Part shown: positions 7,997 to 17,243 of the stretch, piece by piece
How the letters are laid out: every line of letters begins with the position of its first letter
How positions within the stretch are numbered: the first letter of the stretch is position 1
Assembly: GCF_026790145.1 (NCBI RefSeq)
Contig: NZ_JALAMS010000028.1
Location: 1 to 64,000 of the forward strand
Origin: Bacillus_I endophytica_A
Lineage (GTDB): Bacteria > Bacillota > Bacilli > Bacillales > Bacillaceae_H
DNA length: 64,000 bases
Direction of reading: 5' to 3'
Notes under the pieces: model-generated
Database searches by the model: none
The model's input: only the letters and a program-made list of their open reading frames with translations
What the model was told of the DNA's origin: nothing
Program-made: the position numbers and the translations under genes

Positions 7997-8788
7997 CTAC
8001 CCTCCTTGAATGACGAGACGCTTACGAGCGACCCACCATATTAAAGAAATTGGAATTAATAAAACAACGGACCAAAGCGCCTGAAATAGCAATCCTTGAT
8101 AAACGTCTGCACCTTTGAATCCATTCGTGAAAATCATGCTCGGAATATAGCTAATCCCTTGAAAAGGCAAGTACCCCATAATATTTTGTGCCCAAATAGG
8201 ATAAAAGCTGATTGGTAAAAGCAATCCTGAAAATAAGTCGATAACAACTCGTTTTGCTCGAATTAATCCATCGTTGTTAAATAAAAAGAACGTGGTAATT
8301 CCAGTAAGCAAGTTAATTTGCATATTAATAAAAAAGCTAAATACGAGTGAAAGCAAGAAAAGTCCCCATGTTACTGGACTCGCTGAAAATTCAATTGGAA
8401 AGATAAAATAAACGATAATAAGACCTGGAATAGAAAAGAAGAAAAAGCGAAAAAGACCTTCACCAAGCCCTTGCATTGTTTTCATACCAAGATAACTATA
8501 TGGACGAATAAGTTCTACTGCTACTTTTCCTTCCTTAATCTCTGTTGCCATCTCGCGATCAATATTATTAAAATAGAAAGCTCTAGCCATCCATGAAACA
8601 GCTACGTATGTTACCATCTGCGTAATCGATAACCCTTCAATATTTCCTTTTCCACCATAAATCGCAGACCAAAGAAAATAATAGGCACCAATATTGATTC
8701 CATAAATTAAAATTCCGCTATAGTAGTTTGTTCTGTAAGCAAGCATCATCAAAAAGCGGATGCGAATCATTTCAATATACTTATCCAC
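7997..8788 (-). CDS. ABC-2 type exporter permease
   Basis: Membrane subunit of 263 residues with about six predicted helices. It is a paralogue in architecture of the permease that follows it. The segment EIKEGKVAVELIRPYSYLG corresponds to the cytoplasmic coupling helix of the family, matching MDRILTRPIHS in its partner. Its start overlaps the end of the ATPase gene by 8 nt, a strong sign of one operon and translational coupling. No substrate can be deduced. The operon is inserted between bcp and hemL compared with B. subtilis, so it is strain- or lineage-specific relative to that reference. Confidence 0.82.
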   Translation of the reverse strand: MDKYIEMIRIRFLMMLAYRTNYYSGILIYGINIGAYYFLWSAIYGGKGNIEGLSITQMVTYVAVSWMARAFYFNNIDREMATEIKEGKVAVELIRPYSYLGMKTMQGLGEGLFRFFFFSIPGLIIVYFIFPIEFSASPVTWGLFLLSLVFSFFINMQINLLTGITTFFLFNNDGLIRAKRVVIDLFSGLLLPISFYPIWAQNIMGYLPFQGISYIPSMIFTNGFKGADVYQGLLFQALWSVVLLIPISLIWWVARKRLVIQGG

Positions 8789-9794
8789 TCACAACACCTT
8801 CTTCATAAATGTTGCGAATAATTTCTTCTGTAGAGATTTTTTCAATGCTCATATCTTGAATTCGGTATGCCCCAACTGTTCTACCAATGAGCTCTGACAT
8901 AATATCTTGATCTGTACCAACATGGGCAACATATACGTCTGGGTGATCACCACTAAACCAAGATACATCAAGATCTTTCGTTAGTTTAATTAAGTCAGCG
9001 TGAAGCGGTGGGATTTTAAATTGGAACGAAATTTGCTTTTGCTCGCCCCAGTTTGTACGTAGCTTGTCTAGAAGACCATCATAAATGACTTTTCCTTCAT
9101 CAAGCATAATAACGCGCTCACAAAGCGCTTCAATGTCAGCTAAATCATGAGTGGTAAGCAAAATCGTTGTTTTATGTTTTTCATTAATTTCTTTAAGAAA
9201 CTTACGAATCTTTAGTTTTACAAGTACGTCTAATCCAATTGTTGGTTCATCCAAAAAGAGCAATGGCGGATTGTGAATAAGTGCAGCTGCAAGCTCACAT
9301 CGCATACGTTGACCAAGGGAAAGCTTTCGGACTGGCTTGTCTAAAAGTGGTCCAATATCAAGTGTTTCAATAACATGGTTCATATGCTCGTTATAATCTT
9401 CGTCAGATACTTTGTATACTTTTTTCAAGAGACGAAAAGATTCCTGAACCGCAATGTCCCACCAAAGCTGCGAACGCTGCCCAAATACAACTCCAATCGT
9501 TTGAGCAAATTTCTCTCTTTCTTTATGTGGATTCATTCCATTTACACGCACATGGCCGCTTGTTGGGGTTAAGATGCCTGTTAGCATTTTTATTGTTGTT
9601 GACTTCCCTGCGCCGTTTTCTCCAATATAACCAACCATCTCTCCTTGCTTGATTGAAATTGATACGTTATCAACAGCAGGAACAATCTTATATTGACGAG
9701 TAAAAAGATCTCGAAAAGCTCCTTTTAATCCTGAACGATTTGCGTATGCTTTAAATTCTTTACGCAATCCTTTTACTTCAATAATTTCCTTCAT
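8781..9794 (-). CDS. ABC exporter ATP-binding subunit
   Basis: Cytoplasmic ATPase of the exporter. Walker A is GENGAGKST, the signature is LSLGQRMRCELAAAL, Walker B is LLFLDEPTIGLDV and the switch histidine is in TTHD. The C-terminal 80 residues form an extra domain. The frame is also open from a GTG at 9800, but GGAGG is only 1 nt from that codon and 7 nt from the ATG at 9794, so I use the ATG (337 residues). It is the first gene of the operon with the two ABC-2 permeases. The sequence resembles the ABC group of antibiotic and multidrug export systems; the true substrate is unknown. Confidence 0.88.
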   Translation of the reverse strand: MKEIIEVKGLRKEFKAYANRSGLKGAFRDLFTRQYKIVPAVDNVSISIKQGEMVGYIGENGAGKSTTIKMLTGILTPTSGHVRVNGMNPHKEREKFAQTIGVVFGQRSQLWWDIAVQESFRLLKKVYKVSDEDYNEHMNHVIETLDIGPLLDKPVRKLSLGQRMRCELAAALIHNPPLLFLDEPTIGLDVLVKLKIRKFLKEINEKHKTTILLTTHDLADIEALCERVIMLDEGKVIYDGLLDKLRTNWGEQKQISFQFKIPPLHADLIKLTKDLDVSWFSGDHPDVYVAHVGTDQDIMSELIGRTVGAYRIQDMSIEKISTEEIIRNIYEEGVVSG

Positions 9795-9948
9795 CTTCAC
9801 TCCTCCATCTCTTTTTACTATTTACCATACGTTAGTGTAACCAATAAGACGCATCTACACAAATGGTAAGATTGCTCCCTCTAGTACATAAAGGCAAAAG
9901 TTTGCTAGAATAGAAGAAGAAACTTTAATGCTCTAGGAGGCATCATTT

Positions 9949-11235
9949 ATGAGATTTACAAATTCTGAAAAATTACATAGCGAAGCACTTGAACATATTG
10001 TTGGGGGCGTAAATAGTCCTTCTCGCTCATATAAAGGAGTTGGTGGCGGTACCCCCGTTGCTATGAAGCGCGGACAAGGCGCTTACTTTTGGGATGTTGA
10101 TGACAATCAATACATTGACTACCTTGCAGCGTACGGACCGATTATAACAGGTCATGCACATCCGCATATTACAAAAGCTATTACAGAAGCTGCTGAAAAT
10201 GGCGTTTTATATGGAACACCAACAGCACATGAAGTAAAATTTGCGAAAATGTTAAAAGATGCGATGCCGAATTTAGATAAAGTACGCTTCGTGAACTCTG
10301 GAACAGAAGCCGTAATGACGACAATTCGCGTTGCTCGTGCTTATACTGGACGTGACAAAATCATTAAATTTGCTGGCTGCTATCACGGTCACTCTGACCT
10401 TGTCCTTGTTGCAGCGGGTTCTGGTCCTTCAACACTTGGAACACCTGATTCTGCCGGAGTTCCAAAAAGTATTGCAAAAGAAGTTATTACTGTTCCATTT
10501 AACGATATTGAACCGTTTAAAGAAGCTCTTGCAAAATGGGGAGACGAAATTGCGGGTGTTCTCGTAGAACCGATTGTTGGGAACTTTGGAATTGTAGAAC
10601 CAAAAGAAGGCTTCCTACAAGCTGTAAATGATCTTGCTCATGAAGCTGGAGCGCTTGTTATTTATGATGAAGTTATCACAGCATTCCGCTTTATGTATGG
10701 AGGAGCTCAAGATTTACTTGGAGTCAAACCAGACTTAACTGCTCTAGGAAAAATTATTGGAGGCGGACTTCCAATCGGAGCTTATGGCGGTCGTCAAGAT
10801 ATTATGGAAAAAGTAGCACCGCTTGGACCTGCTTATCAAGCAGGCACAATGGCAGGTAATCCAGCTTCTATTCTTTCTGGAATTGCTTGTCTAGAAGTAT
10901 TGCAAGAAGAAGGCGTCTACGAACGTCTTGATCAATTAGGTGAGATGCTTGAAGAAGGAATTGCCGCCCATGCTAAAACATACAATGTTCCTATTACGAT
11001 CAACCGTTTAAAAGGTGCTTTTACAGTGTACTTCACAAATGAAACTGTAGTGAACTATGAACAAGCTGAAAATACAGACGGAGAGATGTTTGCAAAATTC
11101 TTTAAGCTTATGCTAAACGAAGGCATTAATCTTGCTCCTTCTAAATATGAAGCTTGGTTTTTAACAATAGCTCATACAGAAGAAGATATTACAAAAACGT
11201 TAATAGCGGTTGAAAAAGCTTTCAGTCAACTGTAA
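9949..11235 (+). CDS. hemL: Glutamate-1-semialdehyde 2,1-aminomutase (GsaB/HemL2)
   Basis: A pyridoxal-phosphate enzyme that converts glutamate-1-semialdehyde to 5-aminolevulinate, the first committed tetrapyrrole precursor. Its 428 residues are the normal length. The PLP lysine lies in LGKIIGGGLPIGAYGG, preceded by IYDEVITAFR, and GCYHGHSD contacts the cofactor. By position (next to ygaE and ygaF) this is the second Bacillus copy, gsaB, rather than the hemL of the hemAXCDBL operon. AGGAGG precedes the ATG, and TAGAAT at 9906-9911 is a candidate -10. A strong terminator follows. Confidence 0.93.
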   Translation: MRFTNSEKLHSEALEHIVGGVNSPSRSYKGVGGGTPVAMKRGQGAYFWDVDDNQYIDYLAAYGPIITGHAHPHITKAITEAAENGVLYGTPTAHEVKFAKMLKDAMPNLDKVRFVNSGTEAVMTTIRVARAYTGRDKIIKFAGCYHGHSDLVLVAAGSGPSTLGTPDSAGVPKSIAKEVITVPFNDIEPFKEALAKWGDEIAGVLVEPIVGNFGIVEPKEGFLQAVNDLAHEAGALVIYDEVITAFRFMYGGAQDLLGVKPDLTALGKIIGGGLPIGAYGGRQDIMEKVAPLGPAYQAGTMAGNPASILSGIACLEVLQEEGVYERLDQLGEMLEEGIAAHAKTYNVPITINRLKGAFTVYFTNETVVNYEQAENTDGEMFAKFFKLMLNEGINLAPSKYEAWFLTIAHTEEDITKTLIAVEKAFSQL

Positions 11236-11245
11236 GTAACTAACC

Positions 11246-11281
11246 AAAAACACCTCTAGAAACCTTTCTAGAGGTGTTTTT
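11246..11281 (+). terminator. terminator of hemL
   Basis: A long stem (11246-11260 with 11267-11281) with a short loop runs into a U-tract, 10 nt after the stop codon. Confidence 0.9.
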
Positions 11282-11551
11282 TTATCATCGTCTAAAAATG
11301 GAGTTTTTTGTTGAAGATTTTCTCTTGATATCCTCTCCTAAACCTTGTATAGTAGGTTATTGTTTAGCAATTACTAAAAGAAAAAATTATTTTCTAAAAG
11401 CTATAGAGCACTCCTTCTTCTCTATTTAGCAAGGAAACGCTGGCTGTTTATTAAAGATAATAAAAGTCAGACTTTCTTTTTTTACCAAATGATTTATAAT
11501 GTGGTTTCAGAGAAAAACTTTATTACGAAGGGAATGTCATTAACTCTCACC
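11282..11551. other. intergenic region before ygaE
   Basis: About 270 nt, A/T-rich, with no convincing gene. A TATAAT at 11495-11500 is the only good -10 candidate for ygaE. The matching -35 position is poor. Confidence 0.4.
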
Positions 11552-12637
11552 ATGAAACTTGGTGCTCGTATTTTCAAAACAGGAATTGCAATTACACTTG
11601 CCTTATTTTTAGCAGAGCTGCTTGGACTATCAGCGCCTGCATTTGCAGGGATTGCAGCTATATTTGCGATTCAGCCATCTATTTATCGCTCTTATTTAAC
11701 GGTTTTAGATCAGCTTCAAGGAAACATTATTGGAGCTTTAGTAGCGGTTATCTTTTCTCTTACACTAGGGAATCATCCCGTTGTAATTGGATTGACGGCT
11801 ATTCTAGTTATTACAATCAACTTGCGTCTAAAATCCCAAAATATTATTCCGCTTTCTCTAGTAACAGTTATTGCGATTATGGAAAGCACAACGATTGAAT
11901 CAACAGATTATGCTTTGCTTAGATTTAGTACTGTTATGCTTGGAGTATTATCAGCCTTTATCGTAAATTTTATTTTTCTACCACCTAAATATGAGACAAA
12001 ACTTTATTATAAGTTGACACACATAACAGAAGACATTATTAAATGGATTCGAATGACCTTAAGAGAAGCTTCCGCATATACACTGTTGAAAGAAGATATT
12101 GAAAAAATTGATGATCGCCTTAAACAAACTGAACAAACGTTTGATTTTTATAAAGAAGAACGAAAATACTCTAAGAAAAATGCTCATGTAAAATCTCGTA
12201 AACTTGTTTTATTTCGCCAAATGTTGCTTACAACAAAAAGATCATTAACAACACTACGTTTGCTGCATAGACTTGGCAATGATATTCATCACATGCCAGA
12301 GAAGTTTCAAACAGTGTTAAAAGAGCAAATAGAGTACATTTTAAGCTACCATGAACAAACTCTGTTAAAATTTATTGGAAAAGTTCGTGCTCAGCAGCCG
12401 CATAAAGCAATTGACCCTTCTTGTACAGGAAAACGTGGACTTATTGATACATTTATGAAATATAAGCTTCTTGAAGATGAAGATGAAAATAAAATGCTGT
12501 ATAATCTTTTCCCGCTCATTGCTTCTATCATTGAATATGGAGAAGAAGTTGAACACCTTGATTTACTTATCGATAGTTTTCAAAGCTATCATACAACAGA
12601 AAACTCTTTTGAGATTAGCGGTGAAGAAGAAACTTAA
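11552..12637 (+). CDS. ygaE: YgaE, aromatic acid exporter family membrane protein
   Basis: A membrane protein of the ArAE_1 (DUF939) family, whose distant relatives export aromatic acids. The N-terminal 145 residues hold about five hydrophobic helices (IFKTGIAITLALFLAELL onward). The rest is a soluble alpha-helical domain rich in charged residues. The start is uncertain: in-frame ATGs at 11489, 11534 and 11552 all lack a well-placed ribosome site. I chose 11552 because the family usually begins near MKLGARIFKTG and a TATAAT at 11495-11500 would place transcription start after 11489. Transport activity has not been shown. It is in the same position as in B. subtilis. Confidence 0.8.
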   Translation: MKLGARIFKTGIAITLALFLAELLGLSAPAFAGIAAIFAIQPSIYRSYLTVLDQLQGNIIGALVAVIFSLTLGNHPVVIGLTAILVITINLRLKSQNIIPLSLVTVIAIMESTTIESTDYALLRFSTVMLGVLSAFIVNFIFLPPKYETKLYYKLTHITEDIIKWIRMTLREASAYTLLKEDIEKIDDRLKQTEQTFDFYKEERKYSKKNAHVKSRKLVLFRQMLLTTKRSLTTLRLLHRLGNDIHHMPEKFQTVLKEQIEYILSYHEQTLLKFIGKVRAQQPHKAIDPSCTGKRGLIDTFMKYKLLEDEDENKMLYNLFPLIASIIEYGEEVEHLDLLIDSFQSYHTTENSFEISGEEET

Positions 12638-12667
12638 AAAGCACGTGTCAGTTGACACGTGCTTTTT
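12636..12667. terminator. bidirectional terminator, ygaE/peptide operon
   Basis: Perfect 15-bp arms at 12636-12650 and 12653-12667 carry U-tracts on both strands, between convergent genes. Confidence 0.9.
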
Positions 12668-13566
12668 TAGTTTTTCATTCTTGGATCAAGAGCATCTCGT
12701 AATCCATCTCCAAGTAAATTGAACCCTAAAACAACAAGCATGATAGCTATCCCTGGAAAAATCATTGTCCAAGGAGCTTGAATTAAGTATTGCTTAGAAT
12801 CTGCTAGCATCCTCCCCCATTCCGCGTTCGGAGGCTGTGCCCCAAGCCCTAAAAAGCCAAGCGCAGCTGCCTCAATAATAGCTGTTGCAACTGCAAGCGT
12901 TCCTTGTACAATAATAGGCGTAATGCTATTTGGCAGCACATGATGAAATAAAATGCGGTGATCTGACATACCAATCGCTTTCGCTGCTAAAATATATTCT
13001 TCTTCTTTAACACTTAACACTCTTGAACGAATTAACCTACCAAAGTTCGGGATATTAATGACAGCAATGGCAATTAACGCATTTTGTAAAGATGGACCAA
13101 GGACTGCTACAATTCCAATAGCTAATAAAATACTTGGAAAAGCAAGTAAAATATCAAATATCCTTGAGATGATAGCGTCTGCAATTCTTCCATAATAACC
13201 TGCTATAATCCCAAGAAAGCTCCCGATAATAATAGAGCCCATTACAGAAAAAAAGCCAACCCAAAGTGATGTTTTTGCTCCGTGCAGTACGCGTGAAAAT
13301 ACATCCCGCCCAAAATCATCTGTTCCAAACCAATGCTCACTTGAAGGGGCCTGGAGTCGTTCTTGCAATTTTTGCTCATTTACCCCTTCAGGAGCAATAA
13401 CAGGAGCAAATATCGCTAAGAGAATAAAAAACAGAACAATTGTGCCTCCTACTAAAGCAAGTTTATTTTTCTTGAAACTGCGCCACCCTTCTCGAAAAGA
13501 AGAAGATGTTTCTTCTACAATAGGAGGTTCAGGTGGTAAAAGGTTATTTTTCATTAATTCTGCCAT
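12667..13566 (-). CDS. Peptide ABC importer permease (DppC/AppC type)
   Basis: Second membrane subunit of the di/oligopeptide importer, 299 residues. After a cytoplasmic N terminus (SFREGWRSFKKNKLALVGG) come six helices. The EAA loop is EEEYILAAKAIGMSDHRILFHHVLPN, the site that docks the ATPases. The segment HWFGTDDFGRDVFSRVLHGAK is typical of the DppC/OppC family. It is the last gene of a five-gene operon in the order D-F-A-B-C, the order of the B. subtilis app operon. Specificity cannot be fixed from the sequence. Confidence 0.9.
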   Translation of the reverse strand: MAELMKNNLLPPEPPIVEETSSSFREGWRSFKKNKLALVGGTIVLFFILLAIFAPVIAPEGVNEQKLQERLQAPSSEHWFGTDDFGRDVFSRVLHGAKTSLWVGFFSVMGSIIIGSFLGIIAGYYGRIADAIISRIFDILLAFPSILLAIGIVAVLGPSLQNALIAIAVINIPNFGRLIRSRVLSVKEEEYILAAKAIGMSDHRILFHHVLPNSITPIIVQGTLAVATAIIEAAALGFLGLGAQPPNAEWGRMLADSKQYLIQAPWTMIFPGIAIMLVVLGFNLLGDGLRDALDPRMKN

Positions 13567-13580
13567 TTGTTGATCCTCCT

Positions 13581-14588
13581 TTATTTGTGATATTTAATCC
13601 TTGGATCAATAACTGTATACAGCAAATCAACGATTAAATTTATACATACAAAGAGGAGAGCAATAATAAGAATTCCAGATTGAATCACAGGATAATCACG
13701 ATATCCAATTGCTTCATAAATATAACGTCCAATCCCAGGCCAGCTAAAAATTGTTTCTGTTAAAATAGCTCCTCCAAGCAACACTCCAAACTGTAAACCA
13801 ATTACCGTAAGAATCGGAATCACGGCATTTTTTAAAGAATGTCGATAAACAACCCAAAACATGCGGAGTCCTTTTGCTCTTGCAGTTCGAATAAAATCAG
13901 AGCGCATAACTTCAAGCATACTTGAACGTGTAATACGAGCAATAATAGCCATCGGAATTGTTGCAAGCGCAACGCTCGGTAACGCTAAGTGTTTTATAAC
14001 AATAGCAAATTGATCCCATTTTCCTTGAACAAGAGTATCAATTATGTATAACCCTGTTATGGAGTCAATTGGGTTTCGAATATCTTCACGACCTGCAGTA
14101 GGCAATAGATCCCACTGAATTGCAAACAACCATTGTTCCATCAAACCAAGCCAAAAGATTGGCATTGATACGCCGATAAGAGCAAGAAGCATTGCGATAT
14201 AATCAAACCAAGAATTTTGAAACCAAGCACTAATAATTCCTGCATTTACCCCAACAACAATAGCAATAATAATGGCCACAAGAGATAGCTCTAGTGTTGC
14301 TGTTAGATATGGCCAAAGCTCTTCACTAATCGGGTTTTTAGTCCGTAATGACTCTCCTAAATCACCTGTTAAAAGATTTCCGATATAGTGAAAGTACTGA
14401 GTATACCATGGCTCATTTAAACCAAGCTCCTTCGTTAAGGAATCGATAGCTTCTTTTGTAGCAAGCTGTCCTAAAATAACTTGAGCAGGATTTCCTGGAA
14501 TAGCTCGGATCATAAAAAAGACAATAAGAGATAGTCCAACTAGGACTGGAACAAGCATTAATAAACGTCGAATAATATACGTAATCAC
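13581..14588 (-). CDS. Peptide ABC importer permease (DppB/AppB type)
   Basis: First membrane subunit of the importer, 335 residues with six helices. The N terminus MITYIIRRLLMLVPVLVGLSL is the family signature. The EAA motif is FIRTARAKGLRMFWVVYRHSLKNA and the C terminus YTVIDPRIKY is also characteristic. It starts with GTG at 14588 behind GAGGAG. It is separated from the binding-protein gene by a strong hairpin (14618-14649), which would let the binding protein be made in excess of the permeases. Confidence 0.9.
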   Translation of the reverse strand: MITYIIRRLLMLVPVLVGLSLIVFFMIRAIPGNPAQVILGQLATKEAIDSLTKELGLNEPWYTQYFHYIGNLLTGDLGESLRTKNPISEELWPYLTATLELSLVAIIIAIVVGVNAGIISAWFQNSWFDYIAMLLALIGVSMPIFWLGLMEQWLFAIQWDLLPTAGREDIRNPIDSITGLYIIDTLVQGKWDQFAIVIKHLALPSVALATIPMAIIARITRSSMLEVMRSDFIRTARAKGLRMFWVVYRHSLKNAVIPILTVIGLQFGVLLGGAILTETIFSWPGIGRYIYEAIGYRDYPVIQSGILIIALLFVCINLIVDLLYTVIDPRIKYHK

Positions 14589-14617
14589 TTTACTTCTTCT
14601 CCTCCCTCTTAAATTTC

Positions 14618-14649
14618 AAAAAGGGAGTAAATAAATTTACTCCCTTTTT
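14618..14649 (-). terminator. intercistronic terminator-like hairpin
   Basis: Perfect 14-bp arms at 14618-14631 and 14636-14649 with a 4-nt loop lie between the binding-protein gene and the permease genes. Such elements lower downstream expression or stabilise the upstream mRNA in ABC import operons. Confidence 0.75.
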
Positions 14650-14656
14650 AAATTGT

Positions 14657-16234
14657 CTATTCTTTAATTTCAACTGTATCTAAACGATCTGACCCTGTTG
14701 GATGTGGAGCAAATCCTTCAATTGTCTTGTTTCCTGCAAGAGCTGGTTTAGAATGTACAAGTGGAATCCACGGAGCATCATCTTTGATAATTTCTTGCGC
14801 TTTGTTATATAGCTCATTGCGCTTTTCTTTATCAATTGTTGATTGTGCTTTAAGAAGAAGTTTATGAACCTCTGGATTCTTATAATACGTGTAGTTGTTG
14901 CTTCCGATTGCATCTTCATCAAGTAAAACGTAAAGGAAGTTATCTGCATCACCATTGTCTCCTGTCCAGCCTAGTAGAAAACTATCTGCTTCACCTAAGC
15001 GGGCTTTTTCTAAATACGTAGCCCATTCATACGTTTTAATATTGGCTTTTACCCCGATATCTGCAAAGTTAGATTGAACAGCTTCTGCAATTTTTTGACC
15101 ATCTGGCATATATGGGCGTGGAACAGGCATTGCCCATAGTTCAATCTCAAATCCACCTTCATATCCTGCTTCTTTTAATATTTCTTTTGCTTTTTTAGGA
15201 TCATATGGATATGGATCTAAATCTTTATTGTATCCTTCAACAACTGGAGGCATTGGGTTAGCCGCTACCTGTCCTTCTCCTGCATAAAATGTTTTCAGCA
15301 ATGCTTCCTTATCAACTGCATAGTTCAAAGCTTGACGAACTTTTTTATCTTTTAACGGGCCACGATTTGTGGTTAATCCAACATACGCTACGTTTAGAGA
15401 CGGACGGAAAAATGTTTTTAAGTTAGGGTCGTTTTCGATAGATTCTACTTCACTGAAGTTTACTCCATCAATTAAATCCGCTTCCCCCGTTTTTAGCGCA
15501 TTAAGACGCGCTGAGTTTTCTGGAATAACCGTAAAAATGACCTCGTTTAATTTCGGACGTCCTTCGTTCCAGTAATCTTCGTTTTTTGTAACTGTAATGC
15601 GGTCATTACGTTTCCACTCACTAAACTTAAATGCTCCTGTTCCAACAGGATGATCTCCAAACTTATCTCCTTGCTCTTTTAAAGCTTTTGGAGAGGCGAT
15701 TGCAAATGGAGACATTGCTAAGTTTTTAAAGAATGGGGCAAGAGGACGCTTTAATTTAAATTCCACCGTGTACTCATCAGGAGTATTGATTTGCTCAATC
15801 ACATCTCCAAATTGTGAATTATAGTAATAAAATTTTTCTTCATTTCCACTTTTCCATCGCTCAAAATTCACCTTTACAGCTTCTGAATTAAAGTCTGTAC
15901 CATCATGGAACTTAACACCTTCACGTAATTTAAGCGTATACGTTAATCCATCCTCAGAGGTACTCCACTCTGTCGCAAGACCTGGTTCAAGCTCTGTGTT
16001 CTGTTTTCCGAATAGTATTAGCGTATCAAATATATTTTGAGTCACTTTAAATGACTCACCATCTGTCACAATTGCTGGGTCAAGAGAAACAGAATCGCCG
16101 CCGCGAGCAAATACAAGTGTGCTACCTTTCTCCCCATTTCCATCTGCTTTCTCCGAATTACTACAACCGGCAAGAGTCATCACAATTGCCAACGATAAGA
16201 TGAGTAACCCAAACGACCATTTCTTTTTCCTCAT
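14657..16234 (-). CDS. Peptide-binding lipoprotein (family 5 solute-binding protein)
   Basis: Extracellular receptor of the importer, 525 residues. A lipoprotein signal peptide ends in LAGC at Cys24. The mature protein shows the SBP_bac_5 signature region near residue 80 (SEDGLTYTLKLREGVKFHDG), typical of DppA/AppA/OppA proteins. The opening SVSLDPAIVTDGESFKVTQNIFDTL is more Dpp-like than OppA-like. I use the ATG at 16234, behind GAGGTG at 6 nt spacing; the frame extends to 16282 without a ribosome site and would bury the signal peptide. It is third in the D-F-A-B-C operon. Confidence 0.92.
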   Translation of the reverse strand: MRKKKWSFGLLILSLAIVMTLAGCSNSEKADGNGEKGSTLVFARGGDSVSLDPAIVTDGESFKVTQNIFDTLILFGKQNTELEPGLATEWSTSEDGLTYTLKLREGVKFHDGTDFNSEAVKVNFERWKSGNEEKFYYYNSQFGDVIEQINTPDEYTVEFKLKRPLAPFFKNLAMSPFAIASPKALKEQGDKFGDHPVGTGAFKFSEWKRNDRITVTKNEDYWNEGRPKLNEVIFTVIPENSARLNALKTGEADLIDGVNFSEVESIENDPNLKTFFRPSLNVAYVGLTTNRGPLKDKKVRQALNYAVDKEALLKTFYAGEGQVAANPMPPVVEGYNKDLDPYPYDPKKAKEILKEAGYEGGFEIELWAMPVPRPYMPDGQKIAEAVQSNFADIGVKANIKTYEWATYLEKARLGEADSFLLGWTGDNGDADNFLYVLLDEDAIGSNNYTYYKNPEVHKLLLKAQSTIDKEKRNELYNKAQEIIKDDAPWIPLVHSKPALAGNKTIEGFAPHPTGSDRLDTVEIKE

Positions 16235-16274
16235 TTCCTTCACCTCGCATAATATTTTAAAAATTCCGTTATAT

Positions 16275-17243
16275 TCATTCATACAAATGACAGGCTACAT
16301 AATGTTTTTCTTCTACTTCCCTAAAAATTGGACGCTTTTCTTTACAAATATCCATACATTTAGGACAGCGCGTATGAAAAGCACAGCCAACAGGGGCATC
16401 AGATGCTCTTGGTAAATCTCCATTTAAAACAACTTGCTCTTTTTTGGCTTCTGGATCTGGAACAGGAACAGCAGATAGCAACGCTTCTGTGTAAGGGTGA
16501 AAAGCTTTCTCATAAAGACGTTCACTGTCTGTAAGCTCTACAAGTTGACCTAAATACATCACTCCAACTCTGTCACTAATATGACGAACAACGCCAAGGT
16601 CGTGAGAAATAAAGATGTATGTAAGTCCAAATTCTTTTTGTAAATGCTCCATCAGATTTAACACTTGCGATTGAATAGAAACGTCGAGTGCTGAAACAGG
16701 TTCATCTGCAACAATAAGACGAGGGTTCGTCATTAAAGCTCTGGCAATTCCTATTCTTTGTCTTTGGCCGCCGCTAAATTGGTGCGGATAGCGCTTGCTA
16801 TGATACGCGCTGAGACCTACTATTTCAAGCATCTCTTGTACTTTTTTCTTCCGCTCTTTTTTTGAACCAATTCCATGAACAATAAGCGGTTCTTCTAAAA
16901 TTTTCTCAACGTTATGGCGGGGATTTAACGAAGCAAATGGATCTTGAAAAACCATCTGCATATCTCTTCTCAGTGAGCGAACAGCTTTTTTAGAGAGATT
17001 TGTAACCTCTTTTCCTTGAAAGGTAACACTACCTTCTGTTGGCTCAATTAAGCGCAGCAATAATCTGCCCATCGTTGATTTCCCACATCCACTTTCTCCT
17101 ACAATCCCAAGGGTTTCACCTTCATATACCTCAAACCTTAAATCATCAACTGCTTTTACATTGCCAACCTTTCTTCCTAATATTCCTTCTCTATTTAGAA
17201 AGTACTTTTTGAGACCATTAACTTGTAGCAATGCTTTGCTCAT
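16275..17243 (-). CDS. Peptide ABC importer ATPase (DppF/AppF type)
   Basis: Second ATPase of the importer, 322 residues from the ATG at 17243 (GGAGGGGG at 6 nt); the frame continues to 17264 but that start is not supported. Walker A is GESGCGKST, the signature is FSGGQRQRIGIARAL, Walker B is LIVADEPVSALDV and the switch histidine follows in ISHD. The C-terminal CAFHTRCPKCMDIC cysteine cluster is the [4Fe-4S]/metal-like region common in OppD/OppF proteins. The gene overlaps the end of the preceding ATPase gene by 26 nt. Confidence 0.92.
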   Translation of the reverse strand: MSKALLQVNGLKKYFLNREGILGRKVGNVKAVDDLRFEVYEGETLGIVGESGCGKSTMGRLLLRLIEPTEGSVTFQGKEVTNLSKKAVRSLRRDMQMVFQDPFASLNPRHNVEKILEEPLIVHGIGSKKERKKKVQEMLEIVGLSAYHSKRYPHQFSGGQRQRIGIARALMTNPRLIVADEPVSALDVSIQSQVLNLMEHLQKEFGLTYIFISHDLGVVRHISDRVGVMYLGQLVELTDSERLYEKAFHPYTEALLSAVPVPDPEAKKEQVVLNGDLPRASDAPVGCAFHTRCPKCMDICKEKRPIFREVEEKHYVACHLYE

